A DNA stretch of 64,000 bases from Actinopolyspora mzabensis (GTDB lineage Bacteria > Actinomycetota > Actinomycetes > Mycobacteriales > Pseudonocardiaceae). Position numbers and translations under genes: made by a program. This document shows positions 49,861-58,462 of this stretch, in pieces; within the stretch, counting starts at the first letter, position 1; each line of letters opens with the position of its first letter. The notes under the pieces were generated by a model. The model saw only the letters and a program-made list of their open reading frames with translations, was not told where the DNA came from and ran no database searches. The stretch spans positions 197,709 to 261,708 of the forward strand of contig NZ_FNFM01000009.1 in NCBI RefSeq assembly GCF_900101095.1, written 5' to 3'.

Positions 49861-50652
49861 TCACTCCCAGAACCGGAAGTACAGATTCCCGTACGCGTAG
49901 AGGCGGGTGTTGCCGCCGACCGCGTTGAACAGCGCTTCCGCCCCGCTGAAGAAGACGTAGCTCGCACCGGGGATCACGAACAGGATCAGTATGATCCCCA
50001 GCGGCGCCCACGGCCGGGCCTGTTCGCCGAAGTGCCGTGCCCTGGGCGAGAGCCAGGGCTCGATGGCGCCGTAGCCGTCCAGTCCGGGAACCGGCAGGAT
50101 GTTGAGCACGAAGGCGATCACCTGCAGGAAGGCCAGGTAGGACAGCCCGGCGGCCAGTCCGAGCGGCATCTCGATCGTGGCGACCGAGGCGGTGAGACCG
50201 ATACCCAGCAGCAGGTTCATCGTCGGGCCGGCCAGTGAGACGTTCGCCTCGTCCCGTTTGGACCGCAACGCCGCGTGGTTGATCCACACCGCGCCGCCGG
50301 GCAGCGGGATGCCGCCGATGAGCACGAACAGGATCGGCAGCAACAGGCTCAGCACCGGATCGGTGTAGCGCCTCGGGTCGAGGGTGAGATAGCCCTTCGC
50401 CCGCACCTCGCGGTCACCGCCGCGCAGCGCGGCGACGGCGTGCCCGAACTCGTGCAGGCACAGCGAGGTGGCCCAGCCACCGAGCACGAGGAGTACGACT
50501 CCGGTGATGATCAGCGCCCGGTTGTCCGAGGTGGCCAGCACTCCGCCGAGGACCGTGGCCCCCAGCAGGGCGAGGAACAGTGGGCTGATACGTGTCGGGG
50601 TGTTTCGCACCCCACCAGTCTCCCGGTCGCTCACCAAGCGTCGTCGCCGCAT
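49861..50652 (-). CDS. site-2 protease family (M50) zinc metalloprotease
   Basis: A 263-aa membrane protease with about six helices. It has the zinc motif H67-EFG-H71 (in SLCLHEFGHAVAAL) and, in the third core helix, NILPVPGLDGYG, whose Asp completes the site. Such rhomboid-like/S2P family members cut membrane proteins within the bilayer, often releasing transcription regulators. Actinobacteria keep one near whiB2. ATG 50652 has AAGGA upstream; GTG 50610 is an alternative. The target is unknown; the sigma fusion at 10459-13104 would be a natural candidate for such a protease, but that is speculation. Confidence 0.88.
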   Translation of the reverse strand: MRRRRLVSDRETGGVRNTPTRISPLFLALLGATVLGGVLATSDNRALIITGVVLLVLGGWATSLCLHEFGHAVAALRGGDREVRAKGYLTLDPRRYTDPVLSLLLPILFVLIGGIPLPGGAVWINHAALRSKRDEANVSLAGPTMNLLLGIGLTASVATIEMPLGLAAGLSYLAFLQVIAFVLNILPVPGLDGYGAIEPWLSPRARHFGEQARPWAPLGIILILFVIPGASYVFFSGAEALFNAVGGNTRLYAYGNLYFRFWE

Positions 50653-51057
50653 CGGTGGTATTCCTTGACTCGAGGATCTTGAGCGGTCCGAACGGGGGAT
50701 CCCCGTTGGACTGTTCCGGTTACCCCGTTCTGCTCCTTCGGTCGATGGAACCGTCCCCCTACGGGATGGTCTCCGCTTGACCGTGGCGGGCTACACGGGT
50801 GTAATCACATTGGTGTTATTCACCGCTGGAAGATTGATCGGTTGACTCGGTGGGATGGGGAAACCGATCACCTGATCGGCGGTGCCGGGTGACGGGAGGC
50901 CCGGTAAGCGCACGGTCGGACGAACCGCGATGGCGTGATCGCGATTTCGTCCGGCGGCCGGTATTCCGGCCACACCGAACCGGTTGTCCGGTTCATCACG
51001 TCCCGTGAGTCCTGGGGAGGGCCGCGGGAACGGAAAAATTTAACGGGGGAGGTTCAA
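50653..51057. other. long 5' region of the whiB2-type gene
   Basis: 405 bp with no gene. It holds GGGTGTAATCAC at 50797-50808, a nearby GGTGTTATTCACC, a hairpin AACGGGG-GAT-CCCCGTT at 50690-50706, and two tandem hairpins (see below). Likely promoter and leader of whiB2. Confidence 0.5.
50956..50994 (+). promoter_or_regulatory. two tandem perfect hairpins in whiB2 leader
   Basis: GGCCGG-TATT-CCGGCC (50956-50971) and GAACCGG-TTGT-CCGGTTC (50977-50994), 5 bp apart and about 65 bp before the start codon. Possible mRNA structure or a regulator-binding pair. Confidence 0.55.
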
Positions 51058-51369
51058 ATGTTGCGGACCGAGCAGGAAGGTCTGACAGCGGGGGAGGACG
51101 CTCGCGTCGCCGAGCTCGACATTCTGGCCGGACTGATCGAGGCGGAGGAAGATCAGGACTGGCAGGAACGCGCGCTGTGCGCCCAAACCGATCCGGAGGC
51201 GTTCTTTCCGGAAAAAGGTGGTTCCACTCGCGAGGCGAAACGTATTTGCGCCGGATGTGAAGTACGTTCGGAATGTCTCGAATACGCCCTCGAGCACGAC
51301 GAAAGGTTCGGTATTTGGGGAGGACTTTCCGAGCGGGAACGGCGCAGGCTCAAACGGCAGGCCAGTTGA
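51058..51369 (+). CDS. whiB2: WhiB-family iron-sulfur transcription regulator, WhiB2 type
   Basis: A 103-aa [4Fe-4S] regulator: C41, C64, C67 and C73 (ERALCAQTDPEAFF; RICAGCEVRSEC) with the GIWGGL beta-turn (85-90) and a basic C-terminus (SERERRRLKRQ). ATG 51058 follows a GGGGGAGG site. Position next to the mannose/F420 genes is the conserved place of whiB2/whmD, which controls cell division and septation (WhiB in Streptomyces sporulation). The long structured leader suggests post-transcriptional control. Confidence 0.93.
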   Translation: MLRTEQEGLTAGEDARVAELDILAGLIEAEEDQDWQERALCAQTDPEAFFPEKGGSTREAKRICAGCEVRSECLEYALEHDERFGIWGGLSERERRRLKRQAS

Positions 51370-51404
51370 CCGAACTCTTCGGTTCCGTTCGTCGAGTGAT
51401 CGGG

Positions 51405-51516
51405 TGGCGGGGCCTCCCGCGGGCTCTCACCTCGGCGGCCCCGACATCGAGTGGTCTTCTGCCTGTCTCGGGGGCGTCCGCACGGGGAGCACACGCGGGA
51501 GGACCCGCTGCGTTGC
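51405..51516 (+). repeat. nested-hairpin intergenic repeat, family A divergent copy
   Basis: Same order of blocks (GGCGGGGCCTCCCGCGGG, CTCTC, GGCCCCGACATCGAG, GTCTCGGGGGC, GGGAGGACCCGC) but many changes, and the GTAG apex is lost. An old copy of family A. Confidence 0.6.
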
Positions 51517-51703
51517 CGGTTTTCGGGGTGCTCGTTCGGCGCCGTCCCTCGGTGGACAACGCCATCCGCTGATCAACTCGCTCGCCAGTCGAGCCGTCCA
51601 CTGCGGCAACGAATTCCTACTCGTCGGTAGGAGCATGTCCCCCAACGCGTGGCCGTCCATTACCGTCGTGCGGTGATCGGACCACGGCACGCGGGAGGAC
51701 ACG

Positions 51704-54700
51704 GTGGCCGCATTACGTTCCGCCGGGGAGACGAGCGGTGAACACCACCCGAGCACGGCACCGGTGCTGGCGGTGCTGGTGTGTCGTCGGGGTGCGGAGT
51801 GGTTGCCGGAGGTGCTGACGGCACTGCGGCGCCTGACGGTGTCGCCACGCCACTTCCTGGCGGTGGAGATCGGTTCGGCCGGGGAAGCCGGCGAATCGCT
51901 CGCGGCGGAGGCGGCGCCCGGAAGCTCGGCGCCCGGAAGCTCGGTGACCGACGGTGCCGCTACGGGGGAGATCGATCCGGACGGGGCTGATCCGGACGGG
52001 GCTGATCCGGATGGGACTGCCGTGGACGGTGCCGCGACCGGCGGTTCGGGGTTGCTGGACGGTGTGCTCACCGTCGGAAGCGACACCGGTTTCGGCGCGG
52101 CAGTGGCGCACGCCGTGGCCCACGCCGAGCAGCGCTGGGGCGATCCCGGCAGCTGGCTGTGGCTGCTGCGCGACGATGCCGCTCCCGAACCCGACTGCCT
52201 GGACACGCTGCTGCGGGTGGCCGACAACGATTCCTCGGCGGCCGTGCTCGGCCCGCTGGGGCTCGACCGGGACGACCCGCGGCTGATCGTCGACGCGGGA
52301 CTGTCGATGGACACCTCGGGCCGGGTGCGCACCGGTCCACGATCACCGGGACTCGATCCGGCGCTCGGCCACCTCCCGGCCGATGCGGGCTCCGCGTTGC
52401 AGGTGTCCGAGGTGTTGGCGGTCTCGGGGGCGTGTGCGCTGGTACGGCGCGAGGTCTTCGACGAGCTCGGCGGGTTCGACGAGCAACTGCCACCGGGCTG
52501 CGCGGAAGTGGACCTGGGCTGGCGGGCCAACACCGCCGGACACCTCGTGCTGTGCGTGCCGGAGGCCCGCATGCGGCGCGCGGTGGCCTCAACCACCGGC
52601 GAGCGGGGTGAACCGCGCGACGAGGGTGCGGACTCCCGCACCGCCGCCACCACTCGGCGCCAGGGCGAGGTGCGCACCTACCTCGCCAATGTGGGCAACC
52701 GGGCCTACCGCTTCGGCGTACCGCGGCTGGTGCTGCTGGCGCTGCCCCGGAGTTTCGCCCGGCTCGTGACGGGACGACCACCGGAGGCGTTCGCGGAGCT
52801 CCTGGTAGGACTCCGGCTGCTCACGGGAAGGCTGCGGCTCCGGGACGCACGCCTCGGCCACGGCAGAGCCGCCACGGCGGGCAGCGGGCTCGACGGCCTG
52901 CTGACCGGCAGGGGCGATCGAATGCGTGACCTCGTGCTGAGCGGATACGCCAGGTTGGTGCGCAACCGGGTGCGGCACGACGCCCGGCTCGGCCTCGATC
53001 TGTCGAGTGCGTCGCCCGCCCGCGTTCCCGAGGTGCCGAACCCCGCCAAGCACGGGCCGGACGCGTTGCCGAGCGGAGCGCTGGGGCACGCGGGTACCCG
53101 CCGACGCTCCGCGATGGGGCTGCGCAGACCCACCGATCCGGTGGTGATCGCCGTGCCCGAGCACCATTCCGGCGCCGCACGGGACAACGAGACCGGTGCG
53201 GACGAGGCCGGCGACGGAATCGAAGCGCGGGTACGACCCACCCCCGCTCCCCGCGACGGAGCCGCCGGCACCGCATCGACCGCGGACGAGCTGCTGTTCG
53301 TGCCGGTCGACCGCCGGCGGGTGCTGCGCGAGCTGCTGCTGAACCCACCGCTCGTGCTGCTCGTCGGGCTGGTACTGCTGGCGCTGCTCGCGCACGGCCC
53401 GTTCGCCGAGACCTCCCGCCTGGGCGCGGAGCTGCACGGGGGCAGGCTGCTGCCCGCGGCGGGGTTGGAGCAGACGTGGTCGAGCTACCTCGCCGCGTGG
53501 CATCCGCTCCACGGTGGAACCGGAGCCCCTGCGCCGCCGACCCTGCTGGTGCTGGGGTTGTTGGGCGGGCTGCTCGCCCCGTTCGGCGGTCCGCCCACGG
53601 CGGTCGCACTGTTGCTGCTGGCACAGTTGCCCCTCGCCGGGCTGTCCGCCTACCTGGCGGGCCGTTCGATCCCGGTTCCCCGGAGTTGGCTGGCCCTGGC
53701 CGCCGCGGCCTACGCGCTGCTTCCGGTCGCGATGGCGGGGGTGGTGCAGGGACGTCTCGACGCGGTGCTGGCGCACGTACTGCTCCCGCCGTTGCTGGCG
53801 GGCCTCGCCGGATTGTTGGGACTGGTGCCGCGTCACGGGGGCGGGCGCCCCAACTGGTTGGGCACGGCGTGCCGCACCGCGCTCGCGGCGGCGGTGCTGG
53901 CCGCGTTCGCCCCGGGCGTGTACGTGCTGCTGGTGCTGCTCGCGGTGGTGGGATTCCTCTGCCCGCCCTTCGCCCCCGCGGGTGCGGTGCGCAGGCTGGC
54001 GGGGCTGGCCTCGTTCGTGCTGCTCCCCGTGGCCTGTCTGCTGCCGTGGCCGGTGGTGGCGCTGCGACATCCGGAGCTCCTGTGGCACGGGCCCGGCCTT
54101 CCGGTGACCGAGCATCCCGCCGGGCTCTCGCTGCTGGCATTGCACCCCGGCGACGGCGCGTGGGGCTGGCTCGCCGTTTCGCTGCCGGTGGGCGCGGCGC
54201 TGCTCCTGCTGTTCCGGGTGCCCGGTCGCGCGGCGTTGCCCGGTGTGGTGGTGGCCTGCTTCGGATGGGGCGCGAGTCTGCTCGTCGCACGGATCGCCCT
54301 GCCACCGCTGCTCGGCGGGACCGACCGTGTCGGGTGGGCCGGTGGAGCGTTGCTGCTGACGGCGTGCGGCCTGCTCTGGGTCGTGCTGGCCTGTGTCGCC
54401 GGACCACGAAGGTGGTCCACAGGGGTGGTCTCGTGGCGCCCGGTGGGAGCGGTCGCCGTCGTGGTGCTGCTGTCGCTGGCGCTCGGGACGCTTCTCACGG
54501 CACGGTCCGGGCCGCTGCGTCCGGCTCCCGAGACGTCGACCACGGCGGGCGACACCGGCTACTGGCTCACCCTGCGCCCCGACGCCGGAGCGCCGAGACT
54601 CACGCCCCGGCCGCGGCCCCGGTTCGGCAGTGCTTCGCTGGCGCCGGCTCCCGGGGCTGTCGCGGCCCTCTCACGTATCCAGGCCGATCTGCTGTCGGGC

Positions 54701-55270
54701 GAGGCGGAACGGGTGCGTTCCGGAGTGGCCGCAGCCGCTTCCAGGGGAGCGGGGCGCATCGCGCTTCCGGAGGGCGGCGACTCGACCGGATTCGTGGCAC
54801 TCTCGGGCCGAACCGTCGCGGCCACCGGAGAGTCCGTGAACGGGCGGCGGGTGTTCCGGGTGCTGCTGCCCCACACCCCCGTGACGCTGCTCGGTCCCGC
54901 GCTGGCGCGCAACGCCCGTGAGGACGTCTCACCGCGCCCGCGAACCCGGCCGATAGGAATATCCACCCGGTTGCCGCACGTGACGATTCGGGTCTCCAAG
55001 GGAGGTCCCGGAAGGGTGCTGCTGCTCGCGGCCCAGCGGGAGTCCGGTTGGCGGGCGTACATCGACGGCTCGAGTGTGGGGCTCGCCACGGGTTGGGGAG
55101 AGCAGGTGGCCGTGCCGCTGCCCGAGACGGGTGGGCAGGTGAGGATCGGTTTCACCGCCGTGCCTCGCACCAGTCTGCTCGCGTGCCAGGCCGCCGCGGT
55201 CCTGTTCACGCTGATCGGTGCCTTCCCCGGCCGCGGTCGACGGCAGCGGGACGACTCCACGGAACACTGA
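51704..55270 (+). CDS. giant GT2 glycosyltransferase with multi-spanning membrane domain
   Basis: An 1188-aa protein. The N-terminal GT2 domain (about 20-270) has VLAVLVCRRGAEWLPEVLTALRRL, VGSDTGFGAAVAHAV, WLWLLRDDAAPEPDCLDTLL and REVFDELGGFDEQLPPGCAEVDLGWRAN. A low-complexity linker (400-530) follows. Then about ten to twelve membrane helices (545-950), and an extracytoplasmic C-terminal domain (about 950-1160) with beta-strands and one last helix. It probably transfers a sugar across or at the membrane into the wall; related giant GT2 proteins lie next to whiB2 in other actinobacteria. GTG 51704 has GGGAGG upstream. Confidence 0.87.
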   Translation: MAALRSAGETSGEHHPSTAPVLAVLVCRRGAEWLPEVLTALRRLTVSPRHFLAVEIGSAGEAGESLAAEAAPGSSAPGSSVTDGAATGEIDPDGADPDGADPDGTAVDGAATGGSGLLDGVLTVGSDTGFGAAVAHAVAHAEQRWGDPGSWLWLLRDDAAPEPDCLDTLLRVADNDSSAAVLGPLGLDRDDPRLIVDAGLSMDTSGRVRTGPRSPGLDPALGHLPADAGSALQVSEVLAVSGACALVRREVFDELGGFDEQLPPGCAEVDLGWRANTAGHLVLCVPEARMRRAVASTTGERGEPRDEGADSRTAATTRRQGEVRTYLANVGNRAYRFGVPRLVLLALPRSFARLVTGRPPEAFAELLVGLRLLTGRLRLRDARLGHGRAATAGSGLDGLLTGRGDRMRDLVLSGYARLVRNRVRHDARLGLDLSSASPARVPEVPNPAKHGPDALPSGALGHAGTRRRSAMGLRRPTDPVVIAVPEHHSGAARDNETGADEAGDGIEARVRPTPAPRDGAAGTASTADELLFVPVDRRRVLRELLLNPPLVLLVGLVLLALLAHGPFAETSRLGAELHGGRLLPAAGLEQTWSSYLAAWHPLHGGTGAPAPPTLLVLGLLGGLLAPFGGPPTAVALLLLAQLPLAGLSAYLAGRSIPVPRSWLALAAAAYALLPVAMAGVVQGRLDAVLAHVLLPPLLAGLAGLLGLVPRHGGGRPNWLGTACRTALAAAVLAAFAPGVYVLLVLLAVVGFLCPPFAPAGAVRRLAGLASFVLLPVACLLPWPVVALRHPELLWHGPGLPVTEHPAGLSLLALHPGDGAWGWLAVSLPVGAALLLLFRVPGRAALPGVVVACFGWGASLLVARIALPPLLGGTDRVGWAGGALLLTACGLLWVVLACVAGPRRWSTGVVSWRPVGAVAVVVLLSLALGTLLTARSGPLRPAPETSTTAGDTGYWLTLRPDAGAPRLTPRPRPRFGSASLAPAPGAVAALSRIQADLLSGEAERVRSGVAAAASRGAGRIALPEGGDSTGFVALSGRTVAATGESVNGRRVFRVLLPHTPVTLLGPALARNAREDVSPRPRTRPIGISTRLPHVTIRVSKGGPGRVLLLAAQRESGWRAYIDGSSVGLATGWGEQVAVPLPETGGQVRIGFTAVPRTSLLACQAAAVLFTLIGAFPGRGRRQRDDSTEH

Positions 55271-55284
55271 TACGGCGCGACCCC

Positions 55285-55317
55285 GCGCGGCGTCGATTTC
55301 CCACGAAATCGCCGCGC
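55285..55317. repeat. short palindrome family B copy
   Basis: GCGCGGCGTCGATTTC, CCAC, GAAATCGCCGCGC. It lies 15 bp past the giant GT2 stop, beside an inverted family A copy. Confidence 0.75.
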
Positions 55318-55381
55318 CCCATCGACGCAGGCCGAGTCCCGAGCACCCTCGCAGGGTGAACTCCGACCACCCTTGCCACCG

Positions 55382-55492
55382 GCACCGCCGCGGGTTCTCT
55401 CGTGGTGCTCTCGCGAGGACGCCCCCGACGTGGCGTAGTACCTACTCGATGTCGGGGGCCCCGCAGCGAGAGCCCGCGAGAGGTTCCGCCAC
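55382..55492 (-). repeat. nested-hairpin intergenic repeat, family A inverted copy
   Basis: Reverse orientation: CCGCCGCGGGTTCTC and GAGAGGTTCCGCC borders, inner stem CCCCCGAC against GTCGGGGG, apex GTAGTACCTAC. It lies between convergent genes. Confidence 0.85.
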
Positions 55493-55534
55493 GGAACCGT
55501 CCCGCCAAACCGAGGTGATACAGCCACAATCGGG

Positions 55535-56008
55535 TCAGTTGCCGTCGATCACTCCGGGATCGAGTCCGAGATAGCTGGCGATCTGCTCCACGAGCACGTC
55601 GTGTATCAGGTCGGTCATGTCCGTGCCGTTGCCCGCCCTGGCCTCGAGCGGACGTCGATACAGCACGATTCGCGCCCTGGTGGCGTTGCCGCGCCGATCG
55701 GTGCTCTCCGGCACGAGGCGCGCCAGTGGCACGTTGGAGTCCACGACCATGTCGTCGCCCCACACCACGGACTCGGGGGACGTCACATCGACTTCCGGTA
55801 CTTCGTCGACCGCCACGTCGAGCTGGGTGAGTTCGGTGTGCCACCGCTGCTCGATCGGTTCGAGAGCGTCGAGTACCAGCGCGTCGAAGCGCTGCGAGCG
55901 GCTCCGGGCGGCAGGAACCGAGGACGGGTAGAGCGGCCCGCGTAGGCCGCGGCCGTGTCGGTCCCGTCGCTTTCCGGTTCGCTGTCGAGCCTGCCGTGTG
56001 GTCACCAC
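55535..56008 (-). CDS. Rv3259-type metallopeptidase-like family protein
   Basis: A 157-aa protein matching the actinobacterial Rv3259 family: RGPLYPSSVPAARSRSQRFDALVLDALEPIEQRW, TQLDVAVDEVPEV, GNATRARIVLYRRPLEAR, and LIHDVLVEQIASYLGLDPGVID. The last segment resembles zincin HExxH helices but lacks the second histidine (HDVLVEQ), as in the M. tuberculosis homologue (HEILVAQ), so peptidase activity is doubtful. GTG 56008 follows TATCCT at six bases (leaderless). It diverges from the DUF3499 gene, as Rv3259 and Rv3258c do. Confidence 0.88.
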   Translation of the reverse strand: MVTTRQARQRTGKRRDRHGRGLRGPLYPSSVPAARSRSQRFDALVLDALEPIEQRWHTELTQLDVAVDEVPEVDVTSPESVVWGDDMVVDSNVPLARLVPESTDRRGNATRARIVLYRRPLEARAGNGTDMTDLIHDVLVEQIASYLGLDPGVIDGN

Positions 56009-56020
56009 GCGCTGAGGATA
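56009..56020 (-). promoter_or_regulatory. -10 box of leaderless Rv3259-like gene
   Basis: On the minus strand TATCCT (56020-56015), six bases, then GTG at 56008. Confidence 0.55.
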
Positions 56021-56260
56021 CTCCGCCCGAAACCGGATACGGAATCGCGCCCGAACCACTAGCTACCGAACGTGTTCGTGCGATACGTTTCGGATAATTC
56101 GTCCGCGTAGTTTCGCTGGAGTGCGCAACTTCACCAACAGGATGATCAATGCAGCGCAACGGATCGCCCTCTCCGGGTGAGCGCCGGATGGTAGTTCCCA
56201 CATCGGGGTATTCCGGCAGGTTTTTCCGCGTGCCGTCGAGTACCGACGTGACAAGAGCGC

Positions 56261-56273
56261 TATGGTGCCAGGC
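56261..56273 (+). promoter_or_regulatory. -10 box of leaderless DUF3499 gene
   Basis: TATGGT at 56261-56266, seven bases, then GTG 56274. Confidence 0.5.
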
Positions 56274-56630
56274 GTGCGGAGCGTGAGGCGTTGCTCTCGA
56301 ACCGGGTGCACCGACCCGGCGGTAGCGACGCTGACCTATGCCTATGCGGATTCGACCGCGGTGGTCGGCCCGCTGGCCACCTATGCCGAACCCCACAGCT
56401 ACGACCTCTGCGAGGAACACGCCCTTCGGTTGACCGTCCCCAAGGGCTGGCACGTGGTGCGGCACGAGGGGGAGTTCAGCGCCGACCAGCCTTCCGGCGA
56501 CGACCTCACCGCCCTCGCCGAGGCGGTTCGGGAGGCGGGCCGTTCCGAACCGGCCGATCCCCCCGGGTTCTACGGGGGCGGAAGTAAACGAGGCCATCTG
56601 CGTGCGCTGCCCGACCCGGGCAACGAGTAG
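56274..56630 (+). CDS. DUF3499 family protein
   Basis: A 118-aa protein of the DUF3499 (Rv3258c) family: VRRCSRTGCTDPAVATLTYAYADSTAVVGPL, ATYAEPHSYDLCEEHALRLTVPKGWHVVR. C7, C12, C46 and H49 could bind zinc in a ribbon-like fold. GTG 56274 is preferred to the ATG at 56262 because the TATGGT box lies seven bases before it and the conserved part starts at VRRCSRTGC. Function unknown; conserved next to the phosphomannomutase gene across actinobacteria. Confidence 0.9.
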   Translation: MRSVRRCSRTGCTDPAVATLTYAYADSTAVVGPLATYAEPHSYDLCEEHALRLTVPKGWHVVRHEGEFSADQPSGDDLTALAEAVREAGRSEPADPPGFYGGGSKRGHLRALPDPGNE

Positions 56631-56770
56631 CCCTCGGGGATCCCGTCGCTGTCACGTTCCCGTCTTTCCCGCCGAACCCCTGTGGCAGTCGGCGGACACC
56701 ACGGCCGAGCCGTTCGCGGGTAAGCTGCGGCACGCAGGCAAAGGATGCCGTCAATACGGGAGAGTGCAGC

Positions 56771-58120
56771 GTGCGGGACCTGTCGGGGATCGTCAAGGCG
56801 TATGACATCCGGGGTTTGGTGGGCGATGATCTGAACACGGATGTGGCCCGCGAAGTCGGTGCCGCGTTCACGAGACTGGTCGGTGGACCCGCGGTGGTGG
56901 TGGGTCACGACATGCGGGATTCCTCTCCCGAGTTGGCGGCAGCGTTCTCCGAGGGAGTGACCGGGCAGGGAATCGATGTGATCCACATCGGCCTGGCCGG
57001 CACCGACATGCTCTACTTCGCCTCGGGCCACCTGGATCTTCCCGGCGCGATGTTCACCGCCAGCCACAACCCGGCCCAGTACAACGGGATCAAGTTGTGC
57101 CGCGCCGGAGCCGCCCCCGTCGGGCAGGACAGCGGGCTGTCCGAGATCAAGGAGCTCGTGGGCCACGGTGTGCCCGAGTTCCTCGGTGCGCAGGGCACGG
57201 TCACCGAGCGCGACATGCTCGGTGAGTACGCGCACTACCTGCGCGGGCTGGTCGACCTGACCACGATCCGACCGCTGAAGATCGTCGTCGACGCGGGCAA
57301 CGGCATGGCCGGGCACACCGTCCCCAGCGTTTTCGACGGTCTCCCCGTCGAACTCGTGCCGATGTACTTCGAGCTCGACGGCACGTTCCCCAACCACGAG
57401 GCGAATCCGCTGGAGCCCGCCAACCTCGTGGACCTGCAGGCCAAGGTGCGCGAAGTCGGCGCGGACGCGGGGCTGGCCTTCGACGGCGACGCGGACCGGT
57501 GCTTCGTGGTCGACGCGGCGGGTGAGCCGGTCTCCCCCAGCGCGATCACCGCTCTGGTCGCCACGCGGGAACTGGCCAAGGAGCCGGGCTCCACCGTCAT
57601 CCACAATCTGATCACCTCGAGGGCCGTGCCCGAGATCGTCATCGAACAGGGCGGCAAGCCCGTCCGCACCAGGGTCGGCCACTCCTTCATCAAGCAGACC
57701 ATGGCCGAAACCGGCGCGATCTTCGGCGGGGAGCACTCGGCGCACTACTACTTCCGGGACTTCTGGCGCGCCGATTCGGGGATGCTGGCCGCGCTGCACG
57801 TCTTGGCGGCGCTGGGTGGTCAGTCAGGTTCGCTCGCGGAGCTGATGGCTGGCTACACCCGCTACGTGGCTTCCGGTGAGGTCAACTCGACGGTGGACGA
57901 CCCCTCGGCCCGGATGCGTGCGGTGATCGAGGTGTTTCGTAACCGCAACGGTGCTCGTATCGACGAGCTCGACGGGCTTACCGTGGAGTTGTCGGACGGG
58001 TCGTGGTTCAACCTTCGCCCGTCCAACACCGAGCCGGTCCTCCGATTGAACGTGGAGGGCGTCGATTCGGCGAACATGGTCGCGTTGCGCGACGAGGTGC
58101 TGGCGGTACTGCGGAAGTAG
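56771..58120 (+). CDS. manB: phosphomannomutase/phosphoglucomutase
   Basis: Interconverts mannose-6-phosphate and mannose-1-phosphate, feeding the GDP-mannose pyrophosphorylase encoded upstream. The 449-aa protein has the phosphoserine loop TASHNPAQYNGIK with S98, the metal-binding loop DGDADRC near 238-243, the sugar-binding GEHSAHYYFRDFW, and the phosphate-binding RPSNTEPVLRLNVE at the C-terminus. It corresponds to Rv3257c. It is the first of a co-directional mannose block with Trm112, SIS and manA. Confidence 0.95.
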   Translation: MRDLSGIVKAYDIRGLVGDDLNTDVAREVGAAFTRLVGGPAVVVGHDMRDSSPELAAAFSEGVTGQGIDVIHIGLAGTDMLYFASGHLDLPGAMFTASHNPAQYNGIKLCRAGAAPVGQDSGLSEIKELVGHGVPEFLGAQGTVTERDMLGEYAHYLRGLVDLTTIRPLKIVVDAGNGMAGHTVPSVFDGLPVELVPMYFELDGTFPNHEANPLEPANLVDLQAKVREVGADAGLAFDGDADRCFVVDAAGEPVSPSAITALVATRELAKEPGSTVIHNLITSRAVPEIVIEQGGKPVRTRVGHSFIKQTMAETGAIFGGEHSAHYYFRDFWRADSGMLAALHVLAALGGQSGSLAELMAGYTRYVASGEVNSTVDDPSARMRAVIEVFRNRNGARIDELDGLTVELSDGSWFNLRPSNTEPVLRLNVEGVDSANMVALRDEVLAVLRK

Positions 58121-58229
58121 AGCCGCCCGCTCCCGGCGGGGCGTGCGGCGTCCTCGCCGGTGCGTCTTGGTGTTCCGGCCGGTGGTGGGCCGTCCGGCCG
58201 ATGATGCGGTGTGATTCCAGGGAGGAAGA

Positions 58230-58457
58230 GTGACTGTGGCGATCGATCCCCGACTGCGGGAGATCCTGGTGTGCCCGTGCCCCCGACACGCGCCGCTGCG
58301 GGACGGTCTGCCGGACGATCCGGACGCCGAATATCTGACCTGCACCTCCTGTGGGCGCGGTTTCCCCGTTCGGGAGGGAATTCCCGTTCTCCTGCTGGAG
58401 GAGGCCCTCCCCGCTTCCGGAGCCGACCCCGTCCCCGACGAGTCAGGGGAGGGGTGA
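58230..58457 (+). CDS. Trm112 family zinc protein
   Basis: A 75-aa zinc-ribbon protein: ILVCPCPRHAPL and LTCTSCGRGFPVREGIPVLL, with C15, C17, C38 and C41 as zinc ligands. Trm112-like proteins activate methyltransferases in eukaryotes; in actinobacteria this small form sits regularly between the phosphomannomutase and SIS genes, with unknown partner. GTG 58230 has GGGAGGAAG upstream. The SIS gene follows with 5 bp between. Confidence 0.9.
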   Translation: MTVAIDPRLREILVCPCPRHAPLRDGLPDDPDAEYLTCTSCGRGFPVREGIPVLLLEEALPASGADPVPDESGEG

Positions 58458-58462
58458 GGACG

